The position numbers were made by a program, and so were the translations under genes. Shown in pieces: positions 1-10,007 of a DNA stretch of 64,000 bases; position 1 is the stretch's first letter; every line of letters begins with the position of its first letter. Source of the DNA: Streptomyces sp. DH5 (GTDB taxonomy: Bacteria; Actinomycetota; Actinomycetes; Streptomycetales; Streptomycetaceae); assembly GCF_020873915.1 (NCBI RefSeq), contig NZ_JAHWGP010000032.1, forward strand, positions 28,526-92,525, written 5' to 3'. The notes below the pieces were generated by a model. It did not search any database. It was not told the origin of the DNA and saw nothing but the letters and a program-made list of their open reading frames with translations.

Positions 1-114
1 GTCGACCTGGAGACCGGCCAGGTCGCCGTCACCAGCTCCGGCGAGCCCGACGACGCCCTGCTGGCGAAGGTCGTCGACGACGCCGGCTACGAGCTCACCG
101 GCCGCGCGGCCTGA
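1..114 (+). CDS. Copper chaperone (HMA domain), C-terminal end only
   Basis: The window opens inside this gene. The last 37 codons read through to a TGA at 112-114. They contain the C-terminal half of a heavy-metal-associated ferredoxin-like fold, with the typical final strand and the VDDAGYEL ending of small CopZ-like chaperones. The metal-binding CxxC would lie upstream and is not visible. The gene ends about 80 bp before a copper P-type ATPase on the same strand, the usual chaperone-pump arrangement in which the chaperone hands Cu(I) to the ATPase. The family call is inferred from the tail and the neighbour. Confidence 0.75.
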   Translation, partial: VDLETGQVAVTSSGEPDDALLAKVVDDAGYELTGRAA

Positions 115-194
115 AGACTCCGCCTGCATGCCGGGCTCGCCCGCGGGCCCGGCCCCGTCTTCCCTCTTCCACCCACCCAGCCCGAGGAGCAGTG

Positions 195-2462
195 ATGGCT
201 ACCACGGTCCCCGACACAGCCGAGGTCGAACTCGCGATCGGCGGCATGACCTGCGCCTCTTGCGCCGCCCGGATCGAGAAGAAACTGAACCGGATGGAGG
301 GGGTCACCGCCACCGTCAACTACGCCACCGAGAAGGCCAAGGTCACCTTCCGCCAAGACCTCGACGTCGCGGACCTGATCGCCACGGTGGAGGCAACCGG
401 CTACACCGCCCGCAAGCCGGAGCCGGAGCCCGCAGCCGTGGTGGCCGGTTCCGGGGGCGGCGGGCCGGACCGGGGGACGGAAGGCGATGAACTGCTTGCG
501 CTCAGGCAGAGGCTGGTCACGGCCGTGGTACTGGCCGTCCCGGTGATCGCGATGGCGATGGTGCCGGCCTGGCAGTTCGAATACTGGCAGTGGCTCTCCC
601 TCACCCTGGCCGCCCCGGTCGTCACCTACGCCGCCTGGCCCTTCCACCGCGCCGCGTTCACCAACGCACGGCACGGCGCGGCCACCATGGACACCCTGAT
701 CTCGGTTGGCACGTCGGCGGCGTTCCTGTGGTCGCTGTGGGCGTTGTTCTTCGGCACCGCCGGCACCCCCGGCATGACCCACCCCTTCGAGCTGACCATC
801 GCCCGCAGCGACGGCACCGGGAACATCTACCTCGAGGCCGCCGCCGGAGTGACCGCCTTCATCCTGGCCGGCCGCTACTTCGAGGCCCGCTCCAAGCGCA
901 AGGCCGGCGCCGCCCTGCGGGCCCTGCTGCAGCTGGGCGCGAAGGACGTCACCGTCCTGCGCGACGGCCGGGAAGAGCAGATCCCGGTACGCGAACTGAA
1001 GGTCGGTGACCGGTTCCTGGTCCGGCCGGGCGAGAAGATCGCCACCGACGGCACGGTCGTCGAGGGCACCTCCGCCATCGACGCCTCCATGCTCACCGGC
1101 GAGTCCGTGCCCGTCGAGGCCGGCGCCGGGGACGCCGTCACGGGAGCGACCGTGAACGCCGGCGGTCGTCTGGTCGTCGAGGCCACCCGGGTGGGCGCCG
1201 ACACCCAGCTCGCCCGGATGGCCAAGCTGGTCGAGGACGCGCAGAACGGCAAGGCCGCAGCACAGCGGCTCGCCGACAAGATCTCCGGCGTCTTCGTGCC
1301 CGTCGTCATCGCCCTGGCCCTGGGCACCCTGGGCTTCTGGCTCGGCAACGGCGCCGGGCTGACGGCCGCGTTCACCGCCGCCGTGGCGGTCCTGATCATC
1401 GCCTGCCCCTGCGCCCTGGGCCTGGCCACGCCGACCGCGCTGATGGTCGGCACCGGACGCGGCGCCCAGCTCGGCATCCTGATCAAGGGCCCGGAGGTCC
1501 TGGAGTCCACTCGCCGCGTCGACACCATCGTCCTGGACAAGACCGGCACCGTCACCACCGGACGGATGACCCTGCTGGCCGTGCACACCGCCGAAGGCAC
1601 CGCCGAGGACGAGGTGCTGCGCCTGGCGGGGGCCCTGGAGCACGCTTCGGAGCACCCGATCGCTCAGGCGGTGGCTGCGGGCGCCGCCGAGCGGGTCGGT
1701 GCCCTTCCGACGCCGGAGGACTTCGCCAACGTGCCCGGACTGGGCGTCCAGGGTGTGGTCGAGGGCCGCGCGGTCCTGGTGGGCCGGACCAAGCTGCTCG
1801 CCGAGTGGGCCATGGAACTGCCGGCCGAACTGGCGCGCGCCAAGGCGGACGCCGAGGCCGCGGGCCGCACCGCGATCGCGGTCGCCTGGGACGGCGAAGC
1901 AAGGGCGGTTCTCGAGGTCGCCGACGCCGTCAAGGACACCAGCGCCGAAGCCATCACCCGTCTTCGAGGCCTGGGCCTGACGCCGATCCTCCTCACCGGG
2001 GACAACAAGGCCGTCGCCGAGGCGGTGGCCGCGGAGGTCGGCATCGACGAGGTGATCGCCGAGGTCATGCCGCAGGACAAGGTCGACGTCGTCAAGCGCC
2101 TGCAGGGCGAGGGCCGTTCGGTGGCCATGGTCGGCGACGGCGTCAACGACGCCGCAGCCCTCGCCCAGGCCGACCTCGGACTGGCCATGGGCACCGGCAC
2201 CGACGCCGCCATCGAGGCAGGCGACCTCACCCTGGTCCGGGGCGATCTGCGCGCCGCCGCCGACGCCATCCGCCTGGCACGGAAGACGCTCGGCACCATC
2301 AAGTCCAACCTGTTCTGGGCCTTCGCCTACAACGTCGCCGCCCTGCCACTCGCCGCGGCCGGACTGCTCAACCCGATGATCGCCGGAGCCGCCATGGCGT
2401 TCTCCTCGGCCTTCGTCGTCGGCAACAGCCTGCGCCTGCGCGGCTTCAAAGCCGCAAGCTGA
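195..2462 (+). CDS. copA: Copper-translocating P1B-type ATPase
   Basis: A 755-residue membrane pump that exports Cu(I) from the cytoplasm using ATP. One N-terminal HMA domain carries GMTCASC (Cys20 and Cys23). The P1B signature CPC is at about 404-406 in a transmembrane helix, the phosphorylated Asp is in DKTGT at about residue 448, and TGES, SEHP and GDGVND are all present. Length and motif order match a full CopA with a single HMA. An ATG at 195 with GAGGAG five bases upstream is preferred over the in-frame GTG at 192. It follows the chaperone fragment and probably shares its transcript. No key residue is missing. Confidence 0.96.
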   Translation: MATTVPDTAEVELAIGGMTCASCAARIEKKLNRMEGVTATVNYATEKAKVTFRQDLDVADLIATVEATGYTARKPEPEPAAVVAGSGGGGPDRGTEGDELLALRQRLVTAVVLAVPVIAMAMVPAWQFEYWQWLSLTLAAPVVTYAAWPFHRAAFTNARHGAATMDTLISVGTSAAFLWSLWALFFGTAGTPGMTHPFELTIARSDGTGNIYLEAAAGVTAFILAGRYFEARSKRKAGAALRALLQLGAKDVTVLRDGREEQIPVRELKVGDRFLVRPGEKIATDGTVVEGTSAIDASMLTGESVPVEAGAGDAVTGATVNAGGRLVVEATRVGADTQLARMAKLVEDAQNGKAAAQRLADKISGVFVPVVIALALGTLGFWLGNGAGLTAAFTAAVAVLIIACPCALGLATPTALMVGTGRGAQLGILIKGPEVLESTRRVDTIVLDKTGTVTTGRMTLLAVHTAEGTAEDEVLRLAGALEHASEHPIAQAVAAGAAERVGALPTPEDFANVPGLGVQGVVEGRAVLVGRTKLLAEWAMELPAELARAKADAEAAGRTAIAVAWDGEARAVLEVADAVKDTSAEAITRLRGLGLTPILLTGDNKAVAEAVAAEVGIDEVIAEVMPQDKVDVVKRLQGEGRSVAMVGDGVNDAAALAQADLGLAMGTGTDAAIEAGDLTLVRGDLRAAADAIRLARKTLGTIKSNLFWAFAYNVAALPLAAAGLLNPMIAGAAMAFSSAFVVGNSLRLRGFKAAS

Positions 2463-2482
2463 CACCTCGCCCCCACAGCACA

Positions 2483-2516
2483 GACGAGGGGCGAACCACC
2501 GGGCCCACCCCTCGTC
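2483..2516 (+). terminator. Hairpin downstream of copA
   Basis: A perfect 9-bp inverted repeat (GACGAGGGG at 2483-2491, CCCCTCGTC at 2508-2516) with a 16-base loop lies about 20 bp after the copA stop codon and is followed by a C-rich run. It is a plausible intrinsic terminator, although no U tract follows, as is common in Streptomyces. Confidence 0.55.
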
Positions 2517-3089
2517 CCCCCTGTCACGGCTCCCGCCCGGAAAGGCAGCCGTACCTGACACACGTGGAAGGCCGCATTCCAGGCGCAGCAGAATGCGTGC
2601 GCCGCCGAGAGCGTTGCAACGCCCCCAGAAACAACCGCTGACTGCGTCGACTGCCCCACAGAAGACAGCACAGGGCGACGGCGTCACCCGTCAAGGCCAA
2701 CAGTTTCCCCACCGCAGCCAGCAAGCCGACCAGCGCTTCAGGGAGCTTCAGCAAATCCAACGACACCCGGCCGACACGACAGAAGACAAGCAGACCGGAG
2801 CCCTCGAAACATGCCACACACTTGAAACAGTGCTCTGCGACCCACAAAACCCCAAGTACCCCAAGCACAGCACGCGAAGCCGCAAAACAGCAGAAGCCGA
2901 GCCCCCCCGGCAAGCGGCAAATGACCTGTGCAATCGCTCGCAGCAGACGCCGGCGCCGCCGATCGCCACGGCGACGAGAAACGCGCTCACCGCAGACGGC
3001 GCCAGCGCATAGGAGAGACCAGGCCGAGCGCCCTGCGACAACCCACCGCGCCGAAGAGCCATCCGCCGACACCGTCGTCGACACCGACA
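2517..3089. other. A/C-rich stretch without a supported gene
   Basis: The + strand here is unusually rich in A and C and poor in T, especially 2690-2960, unlike the codon pattern of neighbouring genes. Open frames exist on both strands, but none shows a G/C-rich third position, a ribosome binding site or a recognisable protein. I treat it as non-coding or decayed DNA. Confidence 0.5.
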
Positions 3090-3419
3090 TCAACGAGAAC
3101 TCGGGCCGGGTGCCTGCCCCGGCCCGAGCGGTCGGCAGTGTCTGAAGGCCGGGCAGGCCACCGGCTGGTGGTCCGGGGGGGGGGTGACGCCGAGCAGCTT
3201 CCGGGCGGAGGTCTCCGGCGGGATCGAGCGGCCGGGCATGACGCTCATCGCCTGGTAGGCGCCTGCGATGTCAGCGGCGGCGCTCTCCCCGATCAGGGGA
3301 GCCATTGAGCTACGGAATTCCACGGGGGCGGTCTGGCCGAAGGCCACGTCCCGCCCGAGCCGGGCGCCGAACGCCTCGGCCAGGCCGGTCCGGTGATGGC
3401 CGAGTACTGGCCGACGCAT
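3090..3419 (-). pseudogene. NmrA-like NAD(P)-binding protein, C-terminal remnant
   Basis: The minus-strand frame reads as the C-terminal part of an NmrA/YwnB-type NAD(P)-binding protein. It has an LAEAFGARLGRDV stretch like the ...LGR.V segment of that family and an ending of the form LLGVTPP. The expected ...ITGP... segment just upstream appears in another frame around 3415-3440, so a frameshift separates it. No Rossmann GxxGxxG is present. I read it as a truncated, frameshifted remnant. The family call rests on motif memory only. Confidence 0.4.
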
Positions 3420-3455
3420 ACCACGCCGGTGACGTCCATGCGGTCGAGCGGACTG

Positions 3456-3839
3456 CTACGAGGCACACGTGGTCAGCGCGCGGGTTAGTTCGGCCTCGTA
3501 CTGATCGGCGTCGAAGTGAAAGACCGGAGGGGGCGCCTCACCAACGGGCACCTGCCAGTCGGACCATTCCACGACCCCACCGTGACGCTGCACGAACACA
3601 GACACATAGCCACAGCATCCGCCCGTGCACTCGGGCTCACCCAGTACTACACGACGTCCCTCGCCGGTCGCCCAGAGTGTCCCCTGGCCTTGGCCCGGCA
3701 ACGCCTCCTCGACAAAAGGGCCGCGGCCTCCCTCTCCGGTCGCCGCAGCCACCACCTCCTCGCCGTCGATCCGGAAAGACAACCGGGCAGCCCATCGTGG
3801 TCCCGGTGGCAACACACTGACCTCAAGCCGATTGAACAC
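3456..3839 (-). CDS. Hypothetical protein, 127 aa
   Basis: A compact soluble protein of unknown function. It starts at a GTG (3839) preceded by an AGGGTG-like site. The sequence is acidic, with a central GGCCG segment followed by a VSVFVQRHGGVV strand and a conserved-looking WSDW motif. Third positions are G/C-rich, unlike the flanking debris, which supports real coding. It has no signal peptide or membrane segment. I recognise it only as the kind of small conserved hypothetical seen in Streptomyces and cannot assign a role. Confidence 0.6.
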   Translation of the reverse strand: MFNRLEVSVLPPGPRWAARLSFRIDGEEVVAAATGEGGRGPFVEEALPGQGQGTLWATGEGRRVVLGEPECTGGCCGYVSVFVQRHGGVVEWSDWQVPVGEAPPPVFHFDADQYEAELTRALTTCAS

Positions 3840-4099
3840 CCGAGCACCCTACGTGAGTACTGGGCGACGCAGTTCCGTTGCGACACCGGCCACGCTGGCC
3901 ATGACGTCGACGCCCTCCTCAGGCTCGTTGTCGGTGAGGAGACCTCACTACCTCGCCTTCCAAGCAGGTGCGGCGTCTGATCGGATGGCTCACCGACCCT
4001 CGCGACGCGGATTTCTGGCGTGCCCAAGCAGCTCTTCCTCCCCGCCAGCCCTTCTGGGAAGTTGGCGGGATGACTACGGGTGACGGGCAGTTGTTGTGA

Positions 4100-4367
4100 T
4101 CAGGCCACGTTGGTGTCGCGTTCGATGGCTGCGGCGAGGACTTCATCGCCGAACACCTGTCCCCATTCGCTGAAGGTCCTGTTCGAAGTCAGGATGATCG
4201 AGCCCTTTTCGTAGCGCTTGGAGATCGCCTGGAACACCAGGTTCGCCTCAGCGCGTTCAAGAGGTACTTCGCCGGACCGTGCGACGGTTGAGTCCGGTCT
4301 CCTTCGCGATCTCCGACAGGCTCATCGCCCCGGACTCGAACAGTCCGCGAAAGCGTCGAAGCTCCAT
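4100..4367 (-). mobile_element. IS21-family remnant (IstA start joined to IstB end)
   Basis: On the minus strand, 4367-4263 begins with an ATG and encodes an IstA-like N-terminus with a helix-turn-helix (SLSEIAKETGLNRRTVR). At about 4262 the frame shifts and the sequence continues directly into the last 50 or so codons of an IstB-type ATP-binding helper (ANLVFQAISKRYEKG, then ILTSNRTFSEWG, FGDEV and a stop at 4100-4102). All of the IstA catalytic domain and most of IstB are missing. The element therefore has an internal deletion of roughly 2 kb and cannot move. No terminal repeats were recognised. Confidence 0.8.
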
Positions 4368-4785
4368 CCACAGACAGCACTCCCCTACTCCTCCCGATGA
4401 GAAAGCCTCGGCGGCGCTCGGGCAGGATCACTACGCCGTCGCGCTCCCCGGAACCGGCCGATTCGCAGCTGCGCCGCGGCGAGATGCCCTGCTTCGACTC
4501 GTCCGCCGCCACCTGGAGGCGGGCGGGACGCGAGCACGACCCGGCCGGAGGATCCGGAACCGGCCGCGTCCCAGCTCCTCGGCTCGGTCTTCTACCAGGT
4601 CTTTCCGGCCCCGCCTGCTCCGGCTGGCTTGAGGGCGGCGCGGCCGTCGAGCGGGTCGCCGACGAAATATCCTGTTGATGACCACCAGGTACGCCGCCCC
4701 TGCGGCGGCCCGCGTCTCGCCCGCGCGCTCCTCCTCCGTCCCTGGCCCCGCGCGAAAGGAGGGAGAGGAGCGCCTGGGGACCCGT
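4368..4785. other. Intergenic region, no supported gene
   Basis: Several short open frames cross this interval on both strands, but none has a ribosome binding site, a sustained codon bias or a recognisable family. It separates the IS21 remnant from the hydrolase gene and probably holds further decayed sequence. Confidence 0.4.
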
Positions 4786-5667
4786 TCAGCGGGCGGCGAG
4801 CGCCCTGATCTCGTCGGCGATCAGCTTGGGATCCTCCTCGGCCATGAAGTGGCCGCAGGACACCGTCCGGTGCTCCAGTTCATCGGTCCAGGCGCTCCAC
4901 AGACCCTGGGCGTGGTAGCCGAGGGCGGCGCCCCAGTCCTGCTGGAGGACGGTCACCGGCATGGTCAACGTGTTGCCCGCGTCCTTGTCGGCGCTGTCGT
5001 GGTCGACGTCCACGCCGGCTGATGCGCGGTAGTCGGCGACGACGGAGGGCACGGCTGCCGCGGAGGCGGCGAGGTAGTGAGCGCGAACGTCGGCGGGGAT
5101 GGCGTCCGGGTCCTTGGTCCAGGCGTCGAGGAAGTAGCCGAAGAAGCTGTCGGCGGCCCCCTGGATCATCTCCTCAGGCAGGCCGGGCGCCTGGGCCATC
5201 AGGTAGAGGTGGAAGCCGACCGTGCCGTTCACTCCGCGCAGCGCGTCCCACATGTCGAGGGTCGGCAGGACGTCGAGGAACAGGGCCCGGTCGACGGTGT
5301 CGGGGTGGTCCATGGCGGCGCGGAAGGCGACCAGGGCGCCGCGGTCGTGGCCGGCCAGGGTGAAGCGGTCATGGCCAAGTTCGGCGGCGAGGCGTACGAC
5401 GTCCCGGGCCATGGTTCGCTTGGAGTAGACGTCGGGGCCGGTCTCGGCGGGCTTGTCGCTGGCGCCGTAGCCGCGCAGGTCGGGGCAGATGACGGTGTGG
5501 TCGGCGGCGAGGTCGGCGGCGACGTGCCGCCACATCAGGTGGGTCTGCGGAAAGCCGTGCAGCAGGACGACCGGGGCGCCCGCGCCGCCGACGGCGGTGT
5601 ACAGGGTGACGCCGTCGTCGACGGTCACGCGGTGCTCGGTGAATCCGGGGATGCTGGGGGTTGTCAC
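4786..5667 (-). CDS. Alpha/beta hydrolase of the haloacetate-dehalogenase/epoxide-hydrolase group
   Basis: A 293-aa cytoplasmic hydrolase. The start is the GTG at 5667, with AGGAGT five bases upstream, rather than the longer open frame. It has the HGFPQTHLMW oxyanion region, an Asp nucleophile in GHDRGA (about D108), LDVLPT, and a C-terminal GHFMAEE holding the catalytic His. The overall pattern is closest to fluoroacetate dehalogenases. However, two residues that family uses appear changed: the Arg after DRGA is Leu (L112), and the halide-pocket Trp after the cap His is Leu (H153-L154). Hydrolysis of an epoxide or ester is therefore at least as likely. It diverges from a SARP gene 162 bp away, which may control it. 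Confidence 0.8.
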   Translation of the reverse strand: MTTPSIPGFTEHRVTVDDGVTLYTAVGGAGAPVVLLHGFPQTHLMWRHVAADLAADHTVICPDLRGYGASDKPAETGPDVYSKRTMARDVVRLAAELGHDRFTLAGHDRGALVAFRAAMDHPDTVDRALFLDVLPTLDMWDALRGVNGTVGFHLYLMAQAPGLPEEMIQGAADSFFGYFLDAWTKDPDAIPADVRAHYLAASAAAVPSVVADYRASAGVDVDHDSADKDAGNTLTMPVTVLQQDWGAALGYHAQGLWSAWTDELEHRTVSCGHFMAEEDPKLIADEIRALAAR

Positions 5668-5829
5668 AGTGACTCCTGTGGTTCGTGGCAGAGTGGACGT
5701 TGCGGACCCCCGGCCTCGGTGGTCCGGGTCGTACGGGGACGTCACCCAGGTTGCGGGCGCCGGATCAGCGATCGATGAGTGGACACGCGGTACCCGCGGG
5801 CGCCGGGCCGCCCGCGAAAGGAACCTGGC

Positions 5830-7875
5830 GTGGGTGTGGAGTTCGGACTGCTGGGTCCGGTGGCCGCCTGGGGCGCCGACGGGTCGTCGCTCTCGCCCGG
5901 TGCGCCCCGCCACAGGGAGGTCCTCGGGCGGCTGCTGATCGCCCGGGGCCGGGTGGTGCCGGTCGGCCGGCTGGTGGCCGACCTGTGGGAGGACGAGGCT
6001 CCGGCGGGTGCGCTCGGCGCGGTTCGCACCTTCGTGGCGGCGCTGCGCCGCGCCCTGGAACCAGGACGCCCGCCCCGCCAGCCGTCCCGCCTGCTGGTCA
6101 CCGACGGCCCCGGTTACGTACTACGGGCGAACCGCCAGGCGGTGGACGCCTGGCGGTTCGAGGACGTCGCCGCACGGGCCGGGCAGGCGCCTCCCCACAT
6201 GGCGGTCGCACTCTGGGACGAGGCACTCGCCTGCTGGCGGGGTCCGGTACTCGCCGATTTCCCCGCTGCCGCGTGGGCCGCCGCCGAGCGGGTGCGGCTG
6301 GAGGCGCTGAGGCTCGACGCGGTCGAGCGGCGTGCCGACGCCCTGCTGGCGACCGGCGCCGCCCGGGACGCGGTCGCCGATCTGCGAGCCCATGTCGCCG
6401 CCCACCCCGGCCGGGAGGACGGCTGGGTGCTGCTGGCCACCGCGCTCGACCGTGCCGGACGGCGCGGCGAGGCCCTGCGGGCAGTGGCCCAGGCCCGTGA
6501 CGCCCTGGGCGGAGGCGGTGCCGCCTTGACGCGGACCCAGGCACGCCTTCTCGGCGCGGCGGCAGGCTCCGCGGCCGAACCGGCCGGGATGGCCGACAGC
6601 GTCTGGGGCCGGGCGGCGGCCTCCTGGGACCGGTCGGTGCCCGCCCGGTCCCGGGCGCGACTGCACGCCACCGCCGGCCTGCTGCGCGATCTCGCGGTGA
6701 CCGGCCCCGACGGCCTGGAGGAGGCACACCGGCACCGGCGGGACCTGGTTGCGGCGGCCGAGACGACCGGCGACCCGGAACTGACCGCACGGATCATCGG
6801 CGCCTACGACGTCCCGGCGGTGTGGACCCGCGCCGACGACCCCGAAGGCGCTGGGGAACTGTCCCGGGCGGCCGCCCGTACCGCCGCCCGGCTCGGCCCC
6901 GAAGGACCGCCCGCCCTACGCGCCCGGCTGCTGTCCGTCGTGGCGGTCGAGTCCCGGGGCGACGCCGCCGCGGACACCTCGCTCCCCCGGGCCTCCGGCA
7001 CCCCCGCCACCGAGCCGTGGCGGCTGCGCGCCGAACGCGCCGCCGAGGAGGCCGTCCGGCTCGCTCGTCGCCTCGGCGACCCCGCCCTCCTCGCGTTCGC
7101 CCTCAACGGAGCCTTCATGCAGGCGTTCGCCGACTGTGGGTCGGCCGCCCGCCGGAATGCCCTTGGCACTGAACTGACCCGGCTGGCCATCGACCACCAG
7201 CTCCCCGGACACGAGGTGCTGGGCCGCATCGTTCGCCTCCAGGCGCTCGCCGGCCTCGGCGACTTCACGGAAGCGGACACCGAAGCCGAGGAGATAGACC
7301 GGCTCGCGCACCGGAACGAACGGCCGCTCGCCGGCGTCTTCACCCATTGGTACCGGGCACTGCGCACCTGCGAGACCGAAGGCTGGCCCACCGCCCGTCG
7401 CCGGTACGCACACGTCCTGGCGGAGACCGCCGACTGCGGCATGCCCGGCCTGACCCGGGGAGCCGCGGCCCTCGTCACGCTGGTTCCCGTCATGCGCGGT
7501 GACGCCCTCCCGGATCCCGGTGACTTCGCCGGCCTGGACCCGGGTCCCTACCGGCCCTGGCTCGACCCCCTGCTGCTGGCCGCCTCGGGCGCCTCCGCCG
7601 AGGCTCGTCAGGCGCTGTCGACCGTTCCCCGGCCCCCGCACGACCTCCTTCAGGAGGCCCTGTGGTGCGTTCTCGCCCGGGCCGCCGCGTCCGTGGGGCA
7701 CCTGCCGGTCCTGCGTCGTGCGCGGAGGGAACTCGCCGCTGCCGAAGCCGAGTACGCAGGAGCGGGCAGCGGCCTGGTCTCCTTCGGCCCAGTCACCCGC
7801 CACGTGGCCGCCGCCGACGCGGCACTCGAGGCGCACGCCTCCGCCAGCGAGCCGGCCACCGACGGCAAGGAGTGA
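5830..7875 (+). CDS. SARP/AfsR-type transcriptional regulator
   Basis: A 681-aa regulator. The N-terminus (about 1-95) is an OmpR-like winged helix (VEFGLLGPV, then PRHREVLGRLL, then VADLWEDEAP). It is followed by a bacterial transcriptional activator domain (about 100-245) and a long Ala-rich helical C-terminal part without a visible NB-ARC P-loop. This is the domain order of large SARPs that activate secondary-metabolite or catabolic genes. The GTG at 5830 has AAAGGAA seven bases upstream and is preferred over the upstream in-frame start. It is divergent from the hydrolase at 4786-5667, the nearest candidate target. No other biosynthetic gene is adjacent. Confidence 0.85.
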   Translation: MGVEFGLLGPVAAWGADGSSLSPGAPRHREVLGRLLIARGRVVPVGRLVADLWEDEAPAGALGAVRTFVAALRRALEPGRPPRQPSRLLVTDGPGYVLRANRQAVDAWRFEDVAARAGQAPPHMAVALWDEALACWRGPVLADFPAAAWAAAERVRLEALRLDAVERRADALLATGAARDAVADLRAHVAAHPGREDGWVLLATALDRAGRRGEALRAVAQARDALGGGGAALTRTQARLLGAAAGSAAEPAGMADSVWGRAAASWDRSVPARSRARLHATAGLLRDLAVTGPDGLEEAHRHRRDLVAAAETTGDPELTARIIGAYDVPAVWTRADDPEGAGELSRAAARTAARLGPEGPPALRARLLSVVAVESRGDAAADTSLPRASGTPATEPWRLRAERAAEEAVRLARRLGDPALLAFALNGAFMQAFADCGSAARRNALGTELTRLAIDHQLPGHEVLGRIVRLQALAGLGDFTEADTEAEEIDRLAHRNERPLAGVFTHWYRALRTCETEGWPTARRRYAHVLAETADCGMPGLTRGAAALVTLVPVMRGDALPDPGDFAGLDPGPYRPWLDPLLLAASGASAEARQALSTVPRPPHDLLQEALWCVLARAAASVGHLPVLRRARRELAAAEAEYAGAGSGLVSFGPVTRHVAAADAALEAHASASEPATDGKE

Positions 7876-8583
7876 GAGGAGCCACGGCGCTCGCGGCAGG
7901 CGGACTCCACCGGAATGGGACCGGACACTTGCGAGTACGCACCGGGCATGGCACGAGGGCTGGGTGATCACGGCCGCCGCAGATGACGGCTGAGCCCGCC
8001 GGACCCCGGAGGGACGCCCTACCACCATCCTCCGAGCGCGACACGAACAAGACAGCGGGCGAATGACCGTCTCGGTCTGAAGCCTTCCATGTGCCGGACG
8101 CCATCACCGAGTGAGATCTCGTCGCCGTTTCGCAGCGCAGCACAAGCCGACGAGCGTCTCGTACAGGCGCCGGCAGGGCATCCGATCGCCGCACCACCCG
8201 TTCCTCGCCGTGTTCCGGCGTTGCTGGACCGGTACGAGCCGGCGCGCGGGCGCCCGTGCGTTCCTCCACGTCGCTGTGGACGCGCATCGGCCGGCCCTGC
8301 ACGGGGAAGCCCTCTTGATCGTTTCCCGACGGTCAAGGGGGCTGGCTACGTCGGTGTCCTGGCCCTTCCCAGCGCCGTCACGGAACTCGGCCGTCTGCCC
8401 GCCTTCCGGAGACGACCGGACGATCCCTGGGTCACTACCGCCTGGGTTGCAGCGGCCGGTGCCGACTACCACACCGGTTTACCCGGCGGTCCATCTCCTG
8501 CGGGACGCCGGGGGCCGCAGGTGCTCGCTAGCTTGAGCGCGCCGGTGCAGCGGGTGCCGGTTCAGTGGAACAGGGGATGGCAC
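7876..8583. other. 700-bp gap without a supported gene
   Basis: Open frames run through on both strands, including an in-frame extension of the next gene, but codon usage is poor and no family is recognisable. The true start of the downstream gene at 8584 is marked by a purine-rich site and a signal peptide, so this interval is probably promoter region plus decayed DNA. Confidence 0.45.
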
Positions 8584-9990
8584 ATGGCCTCACCGCCCTC
8601 AAGACGGCTACCGATTCCGTGGCGAGGTACGGGCCGAAGAACCGGGCTCGTGCTGTTCGTCGTACTCGCGGCGCTTCTCGCGCCGCTCACCACCGCCGCC
8701 CCGTCGGCCGCGGCGCCCTCCTCCGCGGCCGGCTCCGCACAGGCGGCCGCGTTCGACGGCAGGCCGGTGCAGTTCTGGAACTCCGTGCTGATCGATGTCT
8801 TCAGGCGGCAGACGGACGTGGGCCCCGGCCCCCTCGCCAGGGCCGCGGCGATAATGAACACGGGTATCTACGACGCGGAGAGCGCCTACCAGCGGACCTG
8901 GCACTCCCTGAAGTACGAACCCTTCCTGGAGGCGCCCAAGTACTCCGGGGCCCCCTTCCTGGAGGGACCCGACGAGGAAGAGCGCGTCATCGGCCACACC
9001 GCGCGCAACCTCCTGGTCCGGCTCTTCCCCGCCCAGACGACGTTCATCAACACCCGCTTCAAGGAACGCTTCGGCAACGAGTGGACCAGCTTCGACGTCC
9101 TCAAGCCGCTGGTGGCCGAGCCGGTCGCCGACCGGATCTGGAACGCCCGTTACGACGACGGCTCCAGCGAAGGCGAGTCGTACACCGTGGAGGACAAGCC
9201 GGGCGCCTGGCGTCCGACCGGCGGCACCTGCGCCCTGGAGAGCGACGCCGTGGACCCGGACTGGGGACTCGTACGGCCGTTCGTCCTGTCCTCGGGAGCG
9301 CAGTTCCGGCCCGCGACGCCCGAGACCTACGGGACGTACGACGTGCTCCTGGCGAGCCAGGCATACCAGGCGCAGGTGGACGAGGTGCGCGGACTCGGTT
9401 CGGCGACCTCGACGACACGCACCACCGACCAGACCGCGGCGGCCTGGTTCTGGGCCAACGACGCGGACGGCACCTACAAGCCGCCGGGACAGCTGCTTGC
9501 CATCACCACGACCGTCGCCAACCAGCAGAACCTGCAGACCTACCGGACGGCACGGCTCTTCGCGCTGCTGTCGCTGGCGATGGCGGACGGTGCGATCGCC
9601 GAGTGGGACGTCAAGTACAAGACGCCGATCGACCTCTGGCGGCCCGTCTCCGCGATTCAGGTGGGTCTGAACGACCCGACCTGGCAGCCGCTGGGGTCCA
9701 CCCCCTGCTTCCCCGCCTGGGCGTCCGGTCACGCGACCTTCGCCGGAGCGTGGGAGACCGTGATGAGGGAAGCGTTGGGCTCCGACCACATCTCCTTCAC
9801 CGCCACCACCGACGAGCCCAAGTCGCCGGTCAGGAACCGGACGTTCAACAGCTTCAGTGCCGCGGCCGAGGAGAACGCGCTCAGCCGCCTGTACCTGGGG
9901 GTCCACTACCGCTGGGACGCCGTCGACGGACTCGAGCTGGGACGTGACGTGGCCACGTACGTCATCGGCAACGAACTCCAGCCGCTGTAG
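8584..9990 (+). CDS. Secreted vanadium-dependent haloperoxidase/PAP2-superfamily protein
   Basis: A 468-aa exported enzyme. Residues 1 to about 40 form a signal peptide with a basic n-region and a hydrophobic core ending near APSAAA. The C-terminal half carries the acid phosphatase/vanadium haloperoxidase oxyanion-binding signature in order: Lys344/346 followed by WRP (Arg353), SGH (381-383) and SRLYLGVHY (Arg435, His441). These residues bind vanadate or phosphate. The family includes haloperoxidases and phosphatases, and sequence alone does not separate them. The ATG at 8584 follows an AGGGG site. It is a single-gene unit closed by a strong terminator. Confidence 0.85.
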   Translation: MASPPSRRLPIPWRGTGRRTGLVLFVVLAALLAPLTTAAPSAAAPSSAAGSAQAAAFDGRPVQFWNSVLIDVFRRQTDVGPGPLARAAAIMNTGIYDAESAYQRTWHSLKYEPFLEAPKYSGAPFLEGPDEEERVIGHTARNLLVRLFPAQTTFINTRFKERFGNEWTSFDVLKPLVAEPVADRIWNARYDDGSSEGESYTVEDKPGAWRPTGGTCALESDAVDPDWGLVRPFVLSSGAQFRPATPETYGTYDVLLASQAYQAQVDEVRGLGSATSTTRTTDQTAAAWFWANDADGTYKPPGQLLAITTTVANQQNLQTYRTARLFALLSLAMADGAIAEWDVKYKTPIDLWRPVSAIQVGLNDPTWQPLGSTPCFPAWASGHATFAGAWETVMREALGSDHISFTATTDEPKSPVRNRTFNSFSAAAEENALSRLYLGVHYRWDAVDGLELGRDVATYVIGNELQPL

Positions 9991-10007
9991 GGCACTGGCA
10001 CCGACAT

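Noticed and set aside
87-2687. An 866-codon open frame opposite copA
   Set aside because: Antisense shadow; copA has every P1B-ATPase motif on the + strand.
2524-3093. 189-codon minus-strand frame rich in Cys, Leu and Arg
   Set aside because: No ribosome site, odd composition and frame crossing an A/C-rich tract; looks like chance.
8089-8583. Extension of the haloperoxidase-like gene by 165 codons
   Set aside because: The signal peptide begins at 8584, and upstream codons show poor bias and no homology.
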